Origin: Herbidospora mongoliensis
GTDB taxonomy: Bacteria; Actinomycetota; Actinomycetes; Streptosporangiales; Streptosporangiaceae
Assembly: GCF_001570545.1 (NCBI RefSeq)
Contig: NZ_BBXD01000010.1
Location: 310,001-374,000, forward strand
Reading direction: 5' to 3'
Length of the DNA: 64,000 nt
Shown here piece after piece: positions 17,494 to 24,978 of this stretch; within the stretch, counting starts at the first letter, position 1; the number at the start of each line of letters is the position of its first letter. Under the pieces are notes generated by a model. That model saw nothing but the letters and a program-made list of their open reading frames with translations. It was not told where the DNA came from and did not search any database. Made by a program: the position numbers and the translations under genes.

Positions 17494-18111
17494 ATGGGCG
17501 TGCTCACGTTACGGATCCTCCTCGCCGAGGACGTTCGCATCGTCCGGGGCGCCCTGGCCGCACTCCTGGAGATCGAGCCCGACCTCACCGTGGTCGCCCA
17601 GGTCGGCAGCGGCGCCGACATCGTCCCGGCGGCCCTGGAACACCGCCCCGACGTGGCCATCATCGACGTCGACCTCCCCGTGATCGACGGCCTGTCCGCC
17701 GCCGAGGAACTCCACGTCAAACTCCCGTCGTGCCGGACCCTGATCCTCACGGGCCTGGGCCGCCCCGGCACGTTGCGGCGGGCCCTTTCCGTTTCGGTGT
17801 CCGGCTTCCTGCTGAAGGACACCCCGTCGGAACGGCTGGCGCAGGCCGTACGGGAGGTGGCGGCCGGCCGCAGGATCATCGACCCGCAGCTGGCGCTGAC
17901 CGCATGGGACGTCGGCGAGATCCCCCTTTCGGGGCGTGAGATCCAGGTGCTGCGCCTGGCGGCCGGGGGAGCGGAACCCCCGGAGATCGCCGCCCAAATG
18001 CACGTTTCGGTCGGAACGGTGCGCAATTACCTGACCAAAATCGTCACCAAACTCAACGCGAGAAATCGTGTGGACGCGATACGCATAGCCACAGAAGCAG
18101 GCTGGATCTGA
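17494..18111 (+). CDS. NarL/LuxR-family response regulator
   Basis: 205 residues from the ATG at 17494; a GTG two codons later (17500) is better spaced from GGGGGA and is equally possible. The receiver domain has the acidic pair in ILLAEDV, the phosphoacceptor in AIIDVDLPV (Asp58) and the Lys in FLLKDTPSE. The C-terminal LuxR helix-turn-helix starts at PLSGREIQVLRLAAGG and includes VSVGTVRNYLTKIVTKL. It follows the tandem kinase by 85 bases and is its obvious partner. The likely target is the RiPP operon. Confidence 0.9.
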   Translation: MGVLTLRILLAEDVRIVRGALAALLEIEPDLTVVAQVGSGADIVPAALEHRPDVAIIDVDLPVIDGLSAAEELHVKLPSCRTLILTGLGRPGTLRRALSVSVSGFLLKDTPSERLAQAVREVAAGRRIIDPQLALTAWDVGEIPLSGREIQVLRLAAGGAEPPEIAAQMHVSVGTVRNYLTKIVTKLNARNRVDAIRIATEAGWI

Positions 18112-18150
18112 ATTCCGGGCCCGGCTATTCTCGCCGAGGGGTGATAGGCG

Positions 18151-19383
18151 ATGACATATACACTTTTGCGCGGCAATTTCGTGATCAGATATCCCGATCT
18201 CCCGCGCCAGGGCCCCGAGCCCGACGGTGACACCATCAAGTTCCTGCCCGACACGCCCGCGCTGATCGAAGCGCTCCCCAGGCCCTCGGGGACGTCCCCG
18301 GACCTGAACCGGCGGGGCATCTCGGTCCGCCTGGAGGCGATCGACACGCTGGAGACGCACTTCGAGGAGACCCACCAGCGACTGGAATGGGCGAACGCGG
18401 CCCGTGACCGGCTGCTGGCCCTGCTGGGCTTCACGGGCGTCGAGTTCTTCGACGACCTGCCGAACAAGGTCAGACGGGCTGATCAGGACTCGATCCGCGG
18501 CTACGTGCTCTCGAACGGGATCGACGCCAACGGGCGGTTGATCGCCTTCGTGTACGGCGGCCCGACGGAATCGCCCGACGGGCTGCCGGTCTTCCTGACC
18601 CCCGAGACGGCCGACGCTTCGGCCAACCGGATCCTGCTGGCCGAAGGTCTGGCCTACCCGGCCTACTACGCGACCCTGCCGGCCGAGTTGCGGGACCACC
18701 TGGCCGGGATCTCACGCGCCGCCCGCCCCTCCACGGGGTTGTGGCCCCACGCGAGCGGCGATCCGGGCCGCCCGGCCACCGTCACCGCCGACACCCTCGA
18801 CGAGACGATCATCTGGCCGAAGCTGTTCCGGCGGCTGGTGCCCTACTTCGCCGCGGGCCACCCGAACTTCGACCAGTTCGACGCGTGGCTGCGCGCCGAC
18901 CCGGTCCACCGCGACGACGCGCTGTGGCTGATCGAGAAGCAGGAACTCGGCAACTTGCACGACGTGGTCCGCGCGAGCGGGAACACGATCGAGCTCACGG
19001 CCTGGCCCGAGGACTTCGTCATCGCCCCGGACCCGGCGACCGGCCCGACGACGCCTTCCGGCGTCCTCACCGGCGACCTGCTCATCGTGGCGGCGCTGCC
19101 GAACCCGGTGGGCGCCGACGCGGGGGCCGAGAAGATCACCCTGCTGAACGTGACCCCCGACCCGCTCAAGCTGGACGGCTGGCACCTTCGCGACGGCTCC
19201 GGGAACAAGACGCCGCTGTCGGGCGCGGTCGAGGCGGGCACGGTGAAGGTCGTCAACGTGAGCTGGCTCAACAACGACGGCGACTCGATCATGATCGTCG
19301 ACCCGAAGGGCGTCGTGATCGACACCGTGACGTACAAGGCCGACAAGGTCCGGAACGGCCGGACGATCGCCTTCGGCCGCTGA
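18151..19383 (+). CDS. Nuclease-like (SNase-fold) protein with C-terminal lamin-tail domain
   Basis: 410 residues, ATG preceded by GAGGGG. The N-terminal 180 residues carry thermonuclease-like signatures: PDGDTIKF, then ISVRLEAIDTLETHF, spaced as in SNase (DGDT and RLxxIDxxE supply metal and catalytic positions), and SIRGYVL. The middle (190-285) is unassigned. Residues about 305-408 resemble a lamin-tail domain (EKITLLNVTPDPLKLDGWHL, NNDGDSIMIVD, VIDTVTYKAD). There is no signal peptide, so it is probably cytoplasmic. It follows the response regulator by 39 bases in the same direction and may be read from the same transcript, though a link to the RiPP pathway is unsupported. Confidence 0.65.
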   Translation: MTYTLLRGNFVIRYPDLPRQGPEPDGDTIKFLPDTPALIEALPRPSGTSPDLNRRGISVRLEAIDTLETHFEETHQRLEWANAARDRLLALLGFTGVEFFDDLPNKVRRADQDSIRGYVLSNGIDANGRLIAFVYGGPTESPDGLPVFLTPETADASANRILLAEGLAYPAYYATLPAELRDHLAGISRAARPSTGLWPHASGDPGRPATVTADTLDETIIWPKLFRRLVPYFAAGHPNFDQFDAWLRADPVHRDDALWLIEKQELGNLHDVVRASGNTIELTAWPEDFVIAPDPATGPTTPSGVLTGDLLIVAALPNPVGADAGAEKITLLNVTPDPLKLDGWHLRDGSGNKTPLSGAVEAGTVKVVNVSWLNNDGDSIMIVDPKGVVIDTVTYKADKVRNGRTIAFGR

Positions 19384-19442
19384 CGGGTGCGGCGGATCCC
19401 CCGGGTCCGCCGCAGTCGCGCATGTCGTGCCGTGGAACGAGA

Positions 19443-19475
19443 AAATCCCAACTCAGCCGAACCGAGTTGGGATTT
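19443..19475. terminator. Bidirectional terminator between the nuclease-like gene and tRNA-Lys
   Basis: A perfect 12-base stem (19443-19454 with 19464-19475) with a 9-base loop. On the minus strand it ends in TTT right after the tRNA; on the plus strand it is followed by CTTTG. It can serve both converging units. Confidence 0.8.
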
Positions 19476-19478
19476 CTT

Positions 19479-19555
19479 TGGTGCGCCGCCAGGGACTCGA
19501 ACCCCGGACCCGCTGATTAAGAGTCAGCTGCTCTAACCAACTGAGCTAGCGGCGC
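19479..19555 (-). tRNA. tRNA-Lys (anticodon CUU), CCA encoded
   Basis: Seventy-seven bases on the minus strand. The 7-base acceptor stem GCGCCGC pairs with GCGGCGC; discriminator A and an encoded CCA follow. The D-loop segment TAGCTCAGTTGGT, anticodon loop CTCTTAA (anticodon CTT) and T-loop GGTTCGAGTCC are all canonical. No integrase or duplicated 3' end lies nearby, so it is not serving as a visible attachment site. Confidence 0.97.
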
Positions 19556-19606
19556 CAACGAGAAAACTTTAGCAGCTCCCTCACCCGTAACGCACATCCT
19601 TAGCGG

Positions 19607-20254
19607 TCAGCGCCGCCACGCGCCGATCGCGAACGGCACCGGGTCGGCCTTGAGTCCGGTCCCGGTCCCCCACTTGGTGATGTGGTATTCGATCGGGATG
19701 TGGCCGGCTCCGCCGTTGTCCTTCACGGCCAGGCTGGTCATGTCGAAGGTGCCGCCGGTCAGCTCCGCGAAGGTCTGCCCGTCGAGGTCCAGCATGATCC
19801 CCTTGGAGGAGGGCACGCCCGGTCCGCGGTCGCCGACGAAGAACGGCTTCTTCTGTCCCTTGTAGACCACGTATCCCTCGGTCCCCAGGGGCCAGCTCGG
19901 CGAGGCGGCCATGCCCTTCTGCATCGGCTTGCCGCTCGCGGGCAGGCCGGTGTCGCCGGCCCGGCCGGAGGCGTCGTCCCAGAAGTAGGAGGCGGTGGTC
20001 TTGCCGGTCAGCACGGCCGGCTTGACGAAGCTGGGCTCCTTCAGCGCGGGCTTCGCCGGCTGCACGATCGCGGCGGGCTTGGCCGGCTTCACGATCGCGG
20101 CGGGCTTGGTGTGGATGCGGACGTGGCCGGCGTGCGGAGGAGCGGCCAGCGCGCTGGCGGCGCCGGTCGCGCCCAGGCCGAGGACGGCCAGTCCGCAGGC
20201 GGCGAGGGCAGTGGTCGCGGTCTTGTTCTTCAGGATGCCTTTGATGGCGTACAT
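19607..20254 (-). CDS. Secreted double-psi beta-barrel (3D/RlpA-like) protein
   Basis: 215 residues from the ATG at 20254 (MYAIKGILKNKT); the longer reading frame lacks a ribosome site. A signal peptide ends near ALAAPP. A Pro/Lys-rich linker with repeats of KPAAIV and QPAKPA follows. The C-terminal domain reads TASYFWDD, GLPASGKPMQKGMAAS, FFVGDRGPG and GIMLDLDGQTFAELTGG, which matches the 3D/double-psi beta-barrel fold of cell-wall-acting proteins. One Asp of the 3D triad may be the one in GIMLDLDG. Such proteins cleave or remodel peptidoglycan. The gene is alone, with a leader of about 138 bases. Confidence 0.7.
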   Translation of the reverse strand: MYAIKGILKNKTATTALAACGLAVLGLGATGAASALAAPPHAGHVRIHTKPAAIVKPAKPAAIVQPAKPALKEPSFVKPAVLTGKTTASYFWDDASGRAGDTGLPASGKPMQKGMAASPSWPLGTEGYVVYKGQKKPFFVGDRGPGVPSSKGIMLDLDGQTFAELTGGTFDMTSLAVKDNGGAGHIPIEYHITKWGTGTGLKADPVPFAIGAWRR

Positions 20255-20570
20255 GAAAAAGGGAGATCTTCCGTACGACGACAGGACTGCCACTCGGGTC
20301 AGATGAGGTGGCGGGTCCGGCGGGCCCTGGAGGCCGCTGCCCGGACTGGGAGGTCAAGTGCTGGCTTGTGGGATGGTCAGCTCTTGGCAACGAAACCGAC
20401 ACTAGTGACCAAACCATGACAAGGCAAACGTAAGACAGTAAAACATCTCAGAAAGGCATGAAACGCCCATGAATCAGGGGATTCCGGCGTCAAGCGTGCC
20501 GTTTGCTCTCCCGTGACCGGTCGGCTGCTGGACTTGGAAAAGGTAAGGACCAAGGGATCGGGAGCCCTGG
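20255..20570. other. 316-base intergenic region
   Basis: Between divergent genes (secreted barrel protein and TetR regulator). On the minus strand a promoter-like pair lies at 20427-20399. The transcript would carry a leader of about 138 bases, GC-rich toward the gene. I looked for a c-di-AMP (ydaO-type) riboswitch, common before cell-wall enzymes in actinomycetes, and could not match its conserved core. No coding sequence is supported. Confidence 0.5.
20399..20427 (-). promoter_or_regulatory. Likely promoter of the secreted barrel-protein gene
   Basis: TTGCCT (20427-20422) and TAGTGT (20404-20399) separated by 17 bases on the minus strand, about 145 bases before the ATG. Both hexamers fit the housekeeping consensus at 4 of 6 positions. 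Confidence 0.45.
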
Positions 20571-21170
20571 ATGGAAATCCTGCTGCAGGGGGCCACACGA
20601 CTGTTCGCCGCACTCGGATACGACGCCACGACCTTGAAGCAGATCGTCGACTCGACCGGACTCGACCCGGCCGAGGAGGGCTTCGACGGGTCGAAGCGGG
20701 ACCTCTACCTGGCCGTCATCGAGCGGGCCGCCCGGATCGAGACCGAGGCGCTCGAAGGCGTCGTCAACGACATGATGGCGGCCGACCACGTGACGGCGGC
20801 GGGGGCGGTGCACGAGATCGTCGACCGTTACATCGACTTCTGCGTCGCCAATCCGGAGTTCCCCGCCCTGTGGATCCACCGGTGGCTGTACGACGCGGCC
20901 GACCTCACCGGTCTGGAGCGGCAGTACTCGCAGCCGCTGATCACCATGACGACCTCCGTACTGGAGCAGGCCGCGGAGGCCGGGTACATCGACGACTCGG
21001 CCGACATGGAGTACTGCGTGTGGACGCTGATCTGGTGCGTGCACGGGTTCGTGCAGGGCGGCGTCCTCGACGACGCGGGCGATCGGCTGGGGGCGGAGAA
21101 CCCCGAGGTGCTCGCCCGGTTCCGGCGGCATCTCCATCGGCTGGCCGAGCGGACTCTGAATCTTTCATAG
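20571..21170 (+). CDS. TetR-family transcriptional regulator
   Basis: 199 residues. The N-terminal helix-turn-helix reads GATRLFAALGYDATTLKQIV, followed by a shortened recognition segment (DSTGLDPAEEGFDGSKRDLYLAVIERA) in which the usual SKGALYHHF becomes DGSKRDLYLAV. The C-terminal helices (TAAGAVHEIVDRYIDF, PEFPALWIHRWLYD) form the ligand-binding and dimer domain. No ribosome site is obvious right before the ATG, so the start could be slightly different. The target is unclear: the GH6 gene downstream has its own CebR box, and the upstream gene is divergent. Confidence 0.85.
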   Translation: MEILLQGATRLFAALGYDATTLKQIVDSTGLDPAEEGFDGSKRDLYLAVIERAARIETEALEGVVNDMMAADHVTAAGAVHEIVDRYIDFCVANPEFPALWIHRWLYDAADLTGLERQYSQPLITMTTSVLEQAAEAGYIDDSADMEYCVWTLIWCVHGFVQGGVLDDAGDRLGAENPEVLARFRRHLHRLAERTLNLS

Positions 21171-21234
21171 GCATCCTGGTGATATCTCGCTAAATCGGAA
21201 ACACGCTGTACACCTCGACGAAACGAACCCATGT

Positions 21235-21248
21235 TGGGAGCGCTCCCA
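21235..21248. promoter_or_regulatory. CebR operator box upstream of the GH6 cellulase
   Basis: A perfect 14-base palindrome, TGGGAGCGCTCCCA, ends 29 bases before the ATG of the cellulase. This is the known binding site of CebR, the LacI-family repressor that is released by cellobiose/cello-oligosaccharides in actinomycetes. Expression of the cellulase is therefore expected to be induced by cello-oligomers. Confidence 0.92.
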
Positions 21249-21277
21249 ATCGTGCACGCCGAGGAGAAGAGAAAGCT

Positions 21278-23656
21278 ATGGGACCCCGATTGAGTTCCTG
21301 GCGGAGAGTCATGATGATGGCGGCGGCCATGCTGCTGGCCGTCACCGGGCTCGCCGTCATGCAGGCCCCAGCGGGCGCTGCCGTCGCATGCCAGGTCACT
21401 TACGCCAAACAGTGGGACAACGGCAGTGGTTTTGGCGCCAACATCACGATCAACAATCTCGGTGACGCGGTGAACCCGTGGCGGCTCACGTACACGTGGC
21501 CGGGGAACCAGACCATTCAGCAGGGCTGGAACGCCACCTGGTCCCAGTCGGGCCAGAACGTGACCGTCGTGGCACCCTCGTGGGCGGGCAACCTGGGCAC
21601 CGGCCAGTCGGTGCAGATCGGGTTCAATGGGCAGGTCAGCGGCACCAACACCAACCCGACGTCGTTCTCCCTGAACGGGACCGTCTGCAACGGTGGCCCG
21701 AGCCCGTCGCCGTCGCCCTCTCCGTCGCCGAGCCCGTCGCCGCAGCAGCAGTCGCTGATCGTGACGCCGACCAGCGTGAGCGTCCCCGAGGGCGGCACCG
21801 CCACCTACTCGGTGCGGCTCAACCGGCAGCCCACCTCCAACGTGACCGTGAGCACCACGGCCGGCAGCGGTGACACCAACCTGACGGTCAGTTCGGGCGC
21901 CAGCCTCACGTTCACCACCTCCAACTGGGCCACCGCGCAGAACGTGACCCTGGCCGCCGCCCAGGACAGCGACACGACCAACGGCACCCGCCCGTTCACC
22001 GTCGCCTCCAGCGGTCTGACCAGCGTCACGGTCAACGCGACCGAGGCCGACGACGACACCACGCAGACCCAGTCGCTGGTCGTCTCCTCGACCGCCGTGA
22101 CCGTCAACGAGGGCGGGACCGGCACCTACACCGTCCGCCTCGCGACCGCGCCGAGCGGCAACGTGACCGTCACGAACACCGCCGGCTCCGGTGACACCAA
22201 CATCACCGTCAGCTCGGGCGCCAGCCTGACCTTCACCACGTCGAACTGGCAGACCGCGCAGACGGTCACCCTGGCCGCCGCGCAGGACAGCGACTCGACC
22301 AACGGCACCCGCCCGATCACCGTCGCCTCCTCGGGCCTGACCAGCGTCACGGTCACCGCCACCGAGAGCGACGACGACGGCACCCCGCCGCCCGGCCGCG
22401 TCGACAACCCCTATGCGGGTGCGGCCGGCTATGTGAACCCTGACTGGTCGGCCCAGGCCGCGTCCGAGCCCGGCGGTTCGGCCGTCGCGAACACCTCGAC
22501 CGCCATCTGGCTCGACCGGATCGCCGCCATCACCAGCGGCTCGGCCGGCAGCAACAGCAAGGGCCTGCGTGACCACCTGGACCTGGCCGTCGCTCAGGAC
22601 GCCGCCAACGGCTCCACGCCGGTGATCATCCAGGTCGTGATCTACAACCTGCCCAACCGTGACTGCTCGGCGCTGGCGTCGAACGGTGAACTGCTGATCG
22701 CGCAGAACGGGTTGAACAGGTACAAGACCGAGTACATCGACGTGATCGCCGGGATCATGGCCGACACCAAGTACGCCAACCTGCGGATCGCCGCGATCGT
22801 CGAGATCGACTCGCTGCCGAACCTGGTGACCAACCTCGGTGTGGCCAAGTGCGCGGAGGCCAAGTCGACCGGCGCCTACGAGCAGGGCGTTGCTTACGCG
22901 CTCGGCAAGCTGTACGCGGTCCCGAACGTCTACAACTACGTCGACGCCGGTCACCACGGCTGGCTCGGCTGGGACACCAACTTCGGCCCCTCGGCTGACC
23001 TGTTCGGCTCCACGGCCGACCTGGCGACCGGTGGCAAGGCGACGGTGCACGGTTTCATCACCAACACCGCCAACTACAGCGCGCTGACCGAGCCGTACTT
23101 CTCGGTCAACGGCTCGGTGAACGGCCAGCAGATCCGCCAGTCGCGCTGGGTCGACTGGAACTTCTACATCGACGAGCTGTCCTTCGCCCAGGCCTTCCGC
23201 ACCCGCCTGGTCCAGGAGGGCTTCTCCTCCAACATCGGCATGCTGATCGACACCAGCCGTAACGGCTGGGGCGGCTCGGCCCGTCCGACCGCGGCCAGCA
23301 CCTCGACCGACCTGAACACCTTCGTCAACAACTCGCGTGTCGACAAGCGCATCCACGCCGGCAACTGGTGCAACCAGAGCGGTGCGGGCCTGGGCGAGCG
23401 TCCGCGCTCGGCTCCGGCGTCCGGTATCGACGCCTACGTGTGGGTGAAGCCGCCGGGCGAGTCGGACGGCTCCTCGACGCAGATCGACAACAACGAGGGC
23501 AAGGGCTTCGACCGGATGTGTGACCCGACGTACGGCGGCAACGACCGTAACGGCAACAGCGCGACCGGCGCTCTGGCCAACTCGCCGCTGTCGGGCCACT
23601 GGTTCTCGGCGCAGTTCCGTCAGCTCCTCGCCAACGCCTACCCGCCCATCAGTTAA
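21278..23656 (+). CDS. Secreted GH6 cellulase (exocellulase type) with CBM2
   Basis: 792 residues. Signal peptide to about residue 35; family-2 cellulose-binding module (36-135: VTYAKQWDNGSGFGANITI, NPWRLTYTWPG). A Ser-Pro linker follows, then two near-identical beta-sandwich repeats of about 100 residues with Calx-beta-like signatures (VPEGGTATYSVRL and VNEGGTGTYTVRL). The GH6 catalytic domain occupies about 375-792 (IVEIDSLPNLVTNL, YVDAGHHGWLGWDTNF, DAYVWVKPPGESDGSS, FDRMCDP). The long C-terminal loops and the WVKPPGESDG block resemble exo-acting GH6 enzymes (cellobiohydrolases) such as Thermobifida Cel6B. It acts outside the cell on cellulose; a CebR box controls it. Confidence 0.93.
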   Translation: MGPRLSSWRRVMMMAAAMLLAVTGLAVMQAPAGAAVACQVTYAKQWDNGSGFGANITINNLGDAVNPWRLTYTWPGNQTIQQGWNATWSQSGQNVTVVAPSWAGNLGTGQSVQIGFNGQVSGTNTNPTSFSLNGTVCNGGPSPSPSPSPSPSPSPQQQSLIVTPTSVSVPEGGTATYSVRLNRQPTSNVTVSTTAGSGDTNLTVSSGASLTFTTSNWATAQNVTLAAAQDSDTTNGTRPFTVASSGLTSVTVNATEADDDTTQTQSLVVSSTAVTVNEGGTGTYTVRLATAPSGNVTVTNTAGSGDTNITVSSGASLTFTTSNWQTAQTVTLAAAQDSDSTNGTRPITVASSGLTSVTVTATESDDDGTPPPGRVDNPYAGAAGYVNPDWSAQAASEPGGSAVANTSTAIWLDRIAAITSGSAGSNSKGLRDHLDLAVAQDAANGSTPVIIQVVIYNLPNRDCSALASNGELLIAQNGLNRYKTEYIDVIAGIMADTKYANLRIAAIVEIDSLPNLVTNLGVAKCAEAKSTGAYEQGVAYALGKLYAVPNVYNYVDAGHHGWLGWDTNFGPSADLFGSTADLATGGKATVHGFITNTANYSALTEPYFSVNGSVNGQQIRQSRWVDWNFYIDELSFAQAFRTRLVQEGFSSNIGMLIDTSRNGWGGSARPTAASTSTDLNTFVNNSRVDKRIHAGNWCNQSGAGLGERPRSAPASGIDAYVWVKPPGESDGSSTQIDNNEGKGFDRMCDPTYGGNDRNGNSATGALANSPLSGHWFSAQFRQLLANAYPPIS

Positions 23657-23666
23657 TTGAGGACGT

Positions 23667-23709
23667 CGTGGTCTCGCCGAGGTTGGGGGTCCTCCTCGGC
23701 GGGACCACG
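23667..23709. terminator. Terminator between convergent cellulase and phosphatase genes
   Basis: A 16-base stem with one wobble (23667-23682 with 23694-23709) and an 11-base loop, in the 73-base gap between two converging stop codons. It is followed by CTTTACC on the plus strand and preceded by ACGTCC. Confidence 0.8.
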
Positions 23710-23729
23710 GCTTTACCGCTTTACCGGCT

Positions 23730-24893
23730 CTACGGCAGGTCGAGGCCGGGTTCCCGGCAGCGCATCAGCAGCATGGCCGCGTCGTCGGTCGGGGGGCCGT
23801 CGATGTGGGCGATCAGATCGCGGCGCAGGGACTCCAGCGCCGCCTCCGGGTCGTCGTCGTTGAGCAGGTGGACCCGGTCGTCCAGCGGATAGAACCGGCC
23901 GAACGCGTCGCGGGCCTCGATGACGCCGTCGGTGTAGAAGAGGATCTGGTCGCCCGGTTCGAAGGTGATCGTGTAGGGCGCCGGACCCTCGGGCCCCAGA
24001 ACCGCGAGCCCCAGCGGGGGAACATGGTCATCGGGGTCGGCGAACTCGATCTCCCCGTTGGCCCGCAGCACCAAAGGCGCCGGATGGCCGTAGTTGAGGA
24101 GCGTCATCGTCGTCTCCTCCAGGTTGAACTCGGCCAGCACGGCGGTGACGAACTCCTCGCCCGAAAGACGCCGGTTGAGCGCCTTCTCCAGCTTGGCGCT
24201 CACGCCCTCCAGGTCCTTCTCGTCATGCGCTGCCTCACGGAAGGCCCCCAGGACCAGCGCGGCCGTCTCGACCGCCTCCAGACCCTTGCCCTGGACGTCG
24301 CCCACGATGGCCCTGACTCCGGTGGGGGCGACGACGACCTCGTACAGATCACCACCGATGTGCGCGTCGGCCATGGCCGACGTGTAGGAGACCGCCACCC
24401 GCATGTGCCCGGCCCGCCGGGGGACAGGGCGGAGCAGAACCCGCTGCGCGACCTCGGCCACCGACCGGACCTGCGCCAGTTCCCGTTCCCTGCGCCGGCG
24501 TCCCACCGTCGCCAGGGCGCTCGCCGCCGTGACACCGGCGATCGAACCCATGGTGATGTACGCCCTGCGCAGCTCCAGATGGTTGTAAGCCGACAGCCCC
24601 AGGGCCAAGACCAGCGCGGTCACCCCGACGAGCAGGGTCCGCCGGATCCCGCCGGTGAGCGAGGCGAAGGCCGGGCCGACCGCGAGCAGGGGCAGGAAGC
24701 CGATCTCCGGGCCGGTGCTCAGATCGAGCAGCGTCACCAGGAGCATCATGAGAAACGGCAGCACCGCGAGAGCGAACGCCGTGCGGGCCCCGGCCGCTCG
24801 GCGCCGCCCCTTGCCCGGACGCAACGGTCCGGCGAGGCGCAACGGCATCCGGCGAATCCCCTCTAATCCCGTCTGGTTAGCGCTTGCGACCAT
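23730..24893 (-). CDS. Membrane-anchored SpoIIE/PP2C-family serine phosphatase
   Basis: 387 residues. After a basic N-terminus there are four or so hydrophobic segments (residues 40-130: FALAVLPFLMMLLVTLL, IGFLPLLAVGPAF, LLVGVTALVLALGLS, ITMGSIAGVTAASALA). The cytoplasmic PP2C domain (150-385) has GGDLYEVVVAP, the metal-binding VGDVQGKGLEAVE, LLNYGHPAPLVL, ILFYTDGVIEARD and TDDAAMLLM, all the usual catalytic aspartates. It should dephosphorylate an STAS-domain anti-anti-sigma factor. The gene is alone, head-on with the cellulase gene. An RsbW-like kinase (27030) and an STAS protein (49673) in the window are possible partners. Confidence 0.9.
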   Translation of the reverse strand: MVASANQTGLEGIRRMPLRLAGPLRPGKGRRRAAGARTAFALAVLPFLMMLLVTLLDLSTGPEIGFLPLLAVGPAFASLTGGIRRTLLVGVTALVLALGLSAYNHLELRRAYITMGSIAGVTAASALATVGRRRRERELAQVRSVAEVAQRVLLRPVPRRAGHMRVAVSYTSAMADAHIGGDLYEVVVAPTGVRAIVGDVQGKGLEAVETAALVLGAFREAAHDEKDLEGVSAKLEKALNRRLSGEEFVTAVLAEFNLEETTMTLLNYGHPAPLVLRANGEIEFADPDDHVPPLGLAVLGPEGPAPYTITFEPGDQILFYTDGVIEARDAFGRFYPLDDRVHLLNDDDPEAALESLRRDLIAHIDGPPTDDAAMLLMRCREPGLDLP

Positions 24894-24925
24894 ACTTCAC
24901 GATCCGGCCTGGGATGCGAAGTCAT

Positions 24926-24966
24926 AAAAACGAGAGGCGCCCGCATCCACGTGGATACGGGCGCTC
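24926..24966 (-). terminator. Rho-independent terminator of the trypsin-fold protein gene
   Basis: On the minus strand a stem of about 16 pairs with one bulge and one mismatch (24966-24951 with 24950-24934) is followed by a run of five T (24930-24926), just after the stop codon at 24979. The CGCTCCCA at its edge resembles half a CebR box but belongs to the stem. Confidence 0.85.
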
Positions 24967-24978
24967 CCAAAATGCGGG

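Noticed and set aside
19479-19555. tRNA-Lys as an integration site for a mobile element
   Set aside because: No integrase, no duplicated tRNA 3' end and no shift in composition next to it.
20255-20400. c-di-AMP (ydaO-type) riboswitch in the leader of the secreted barrel protein
   Set aside because: Conserved core motifs of that riboswitch could not be found on reading the leader; only the gene context suggested it.
24955-24968. A third CebR box near 24960
   Set aside because: Only half of the palindrome matches and it forms part of the terminator stem of the preceding gene.
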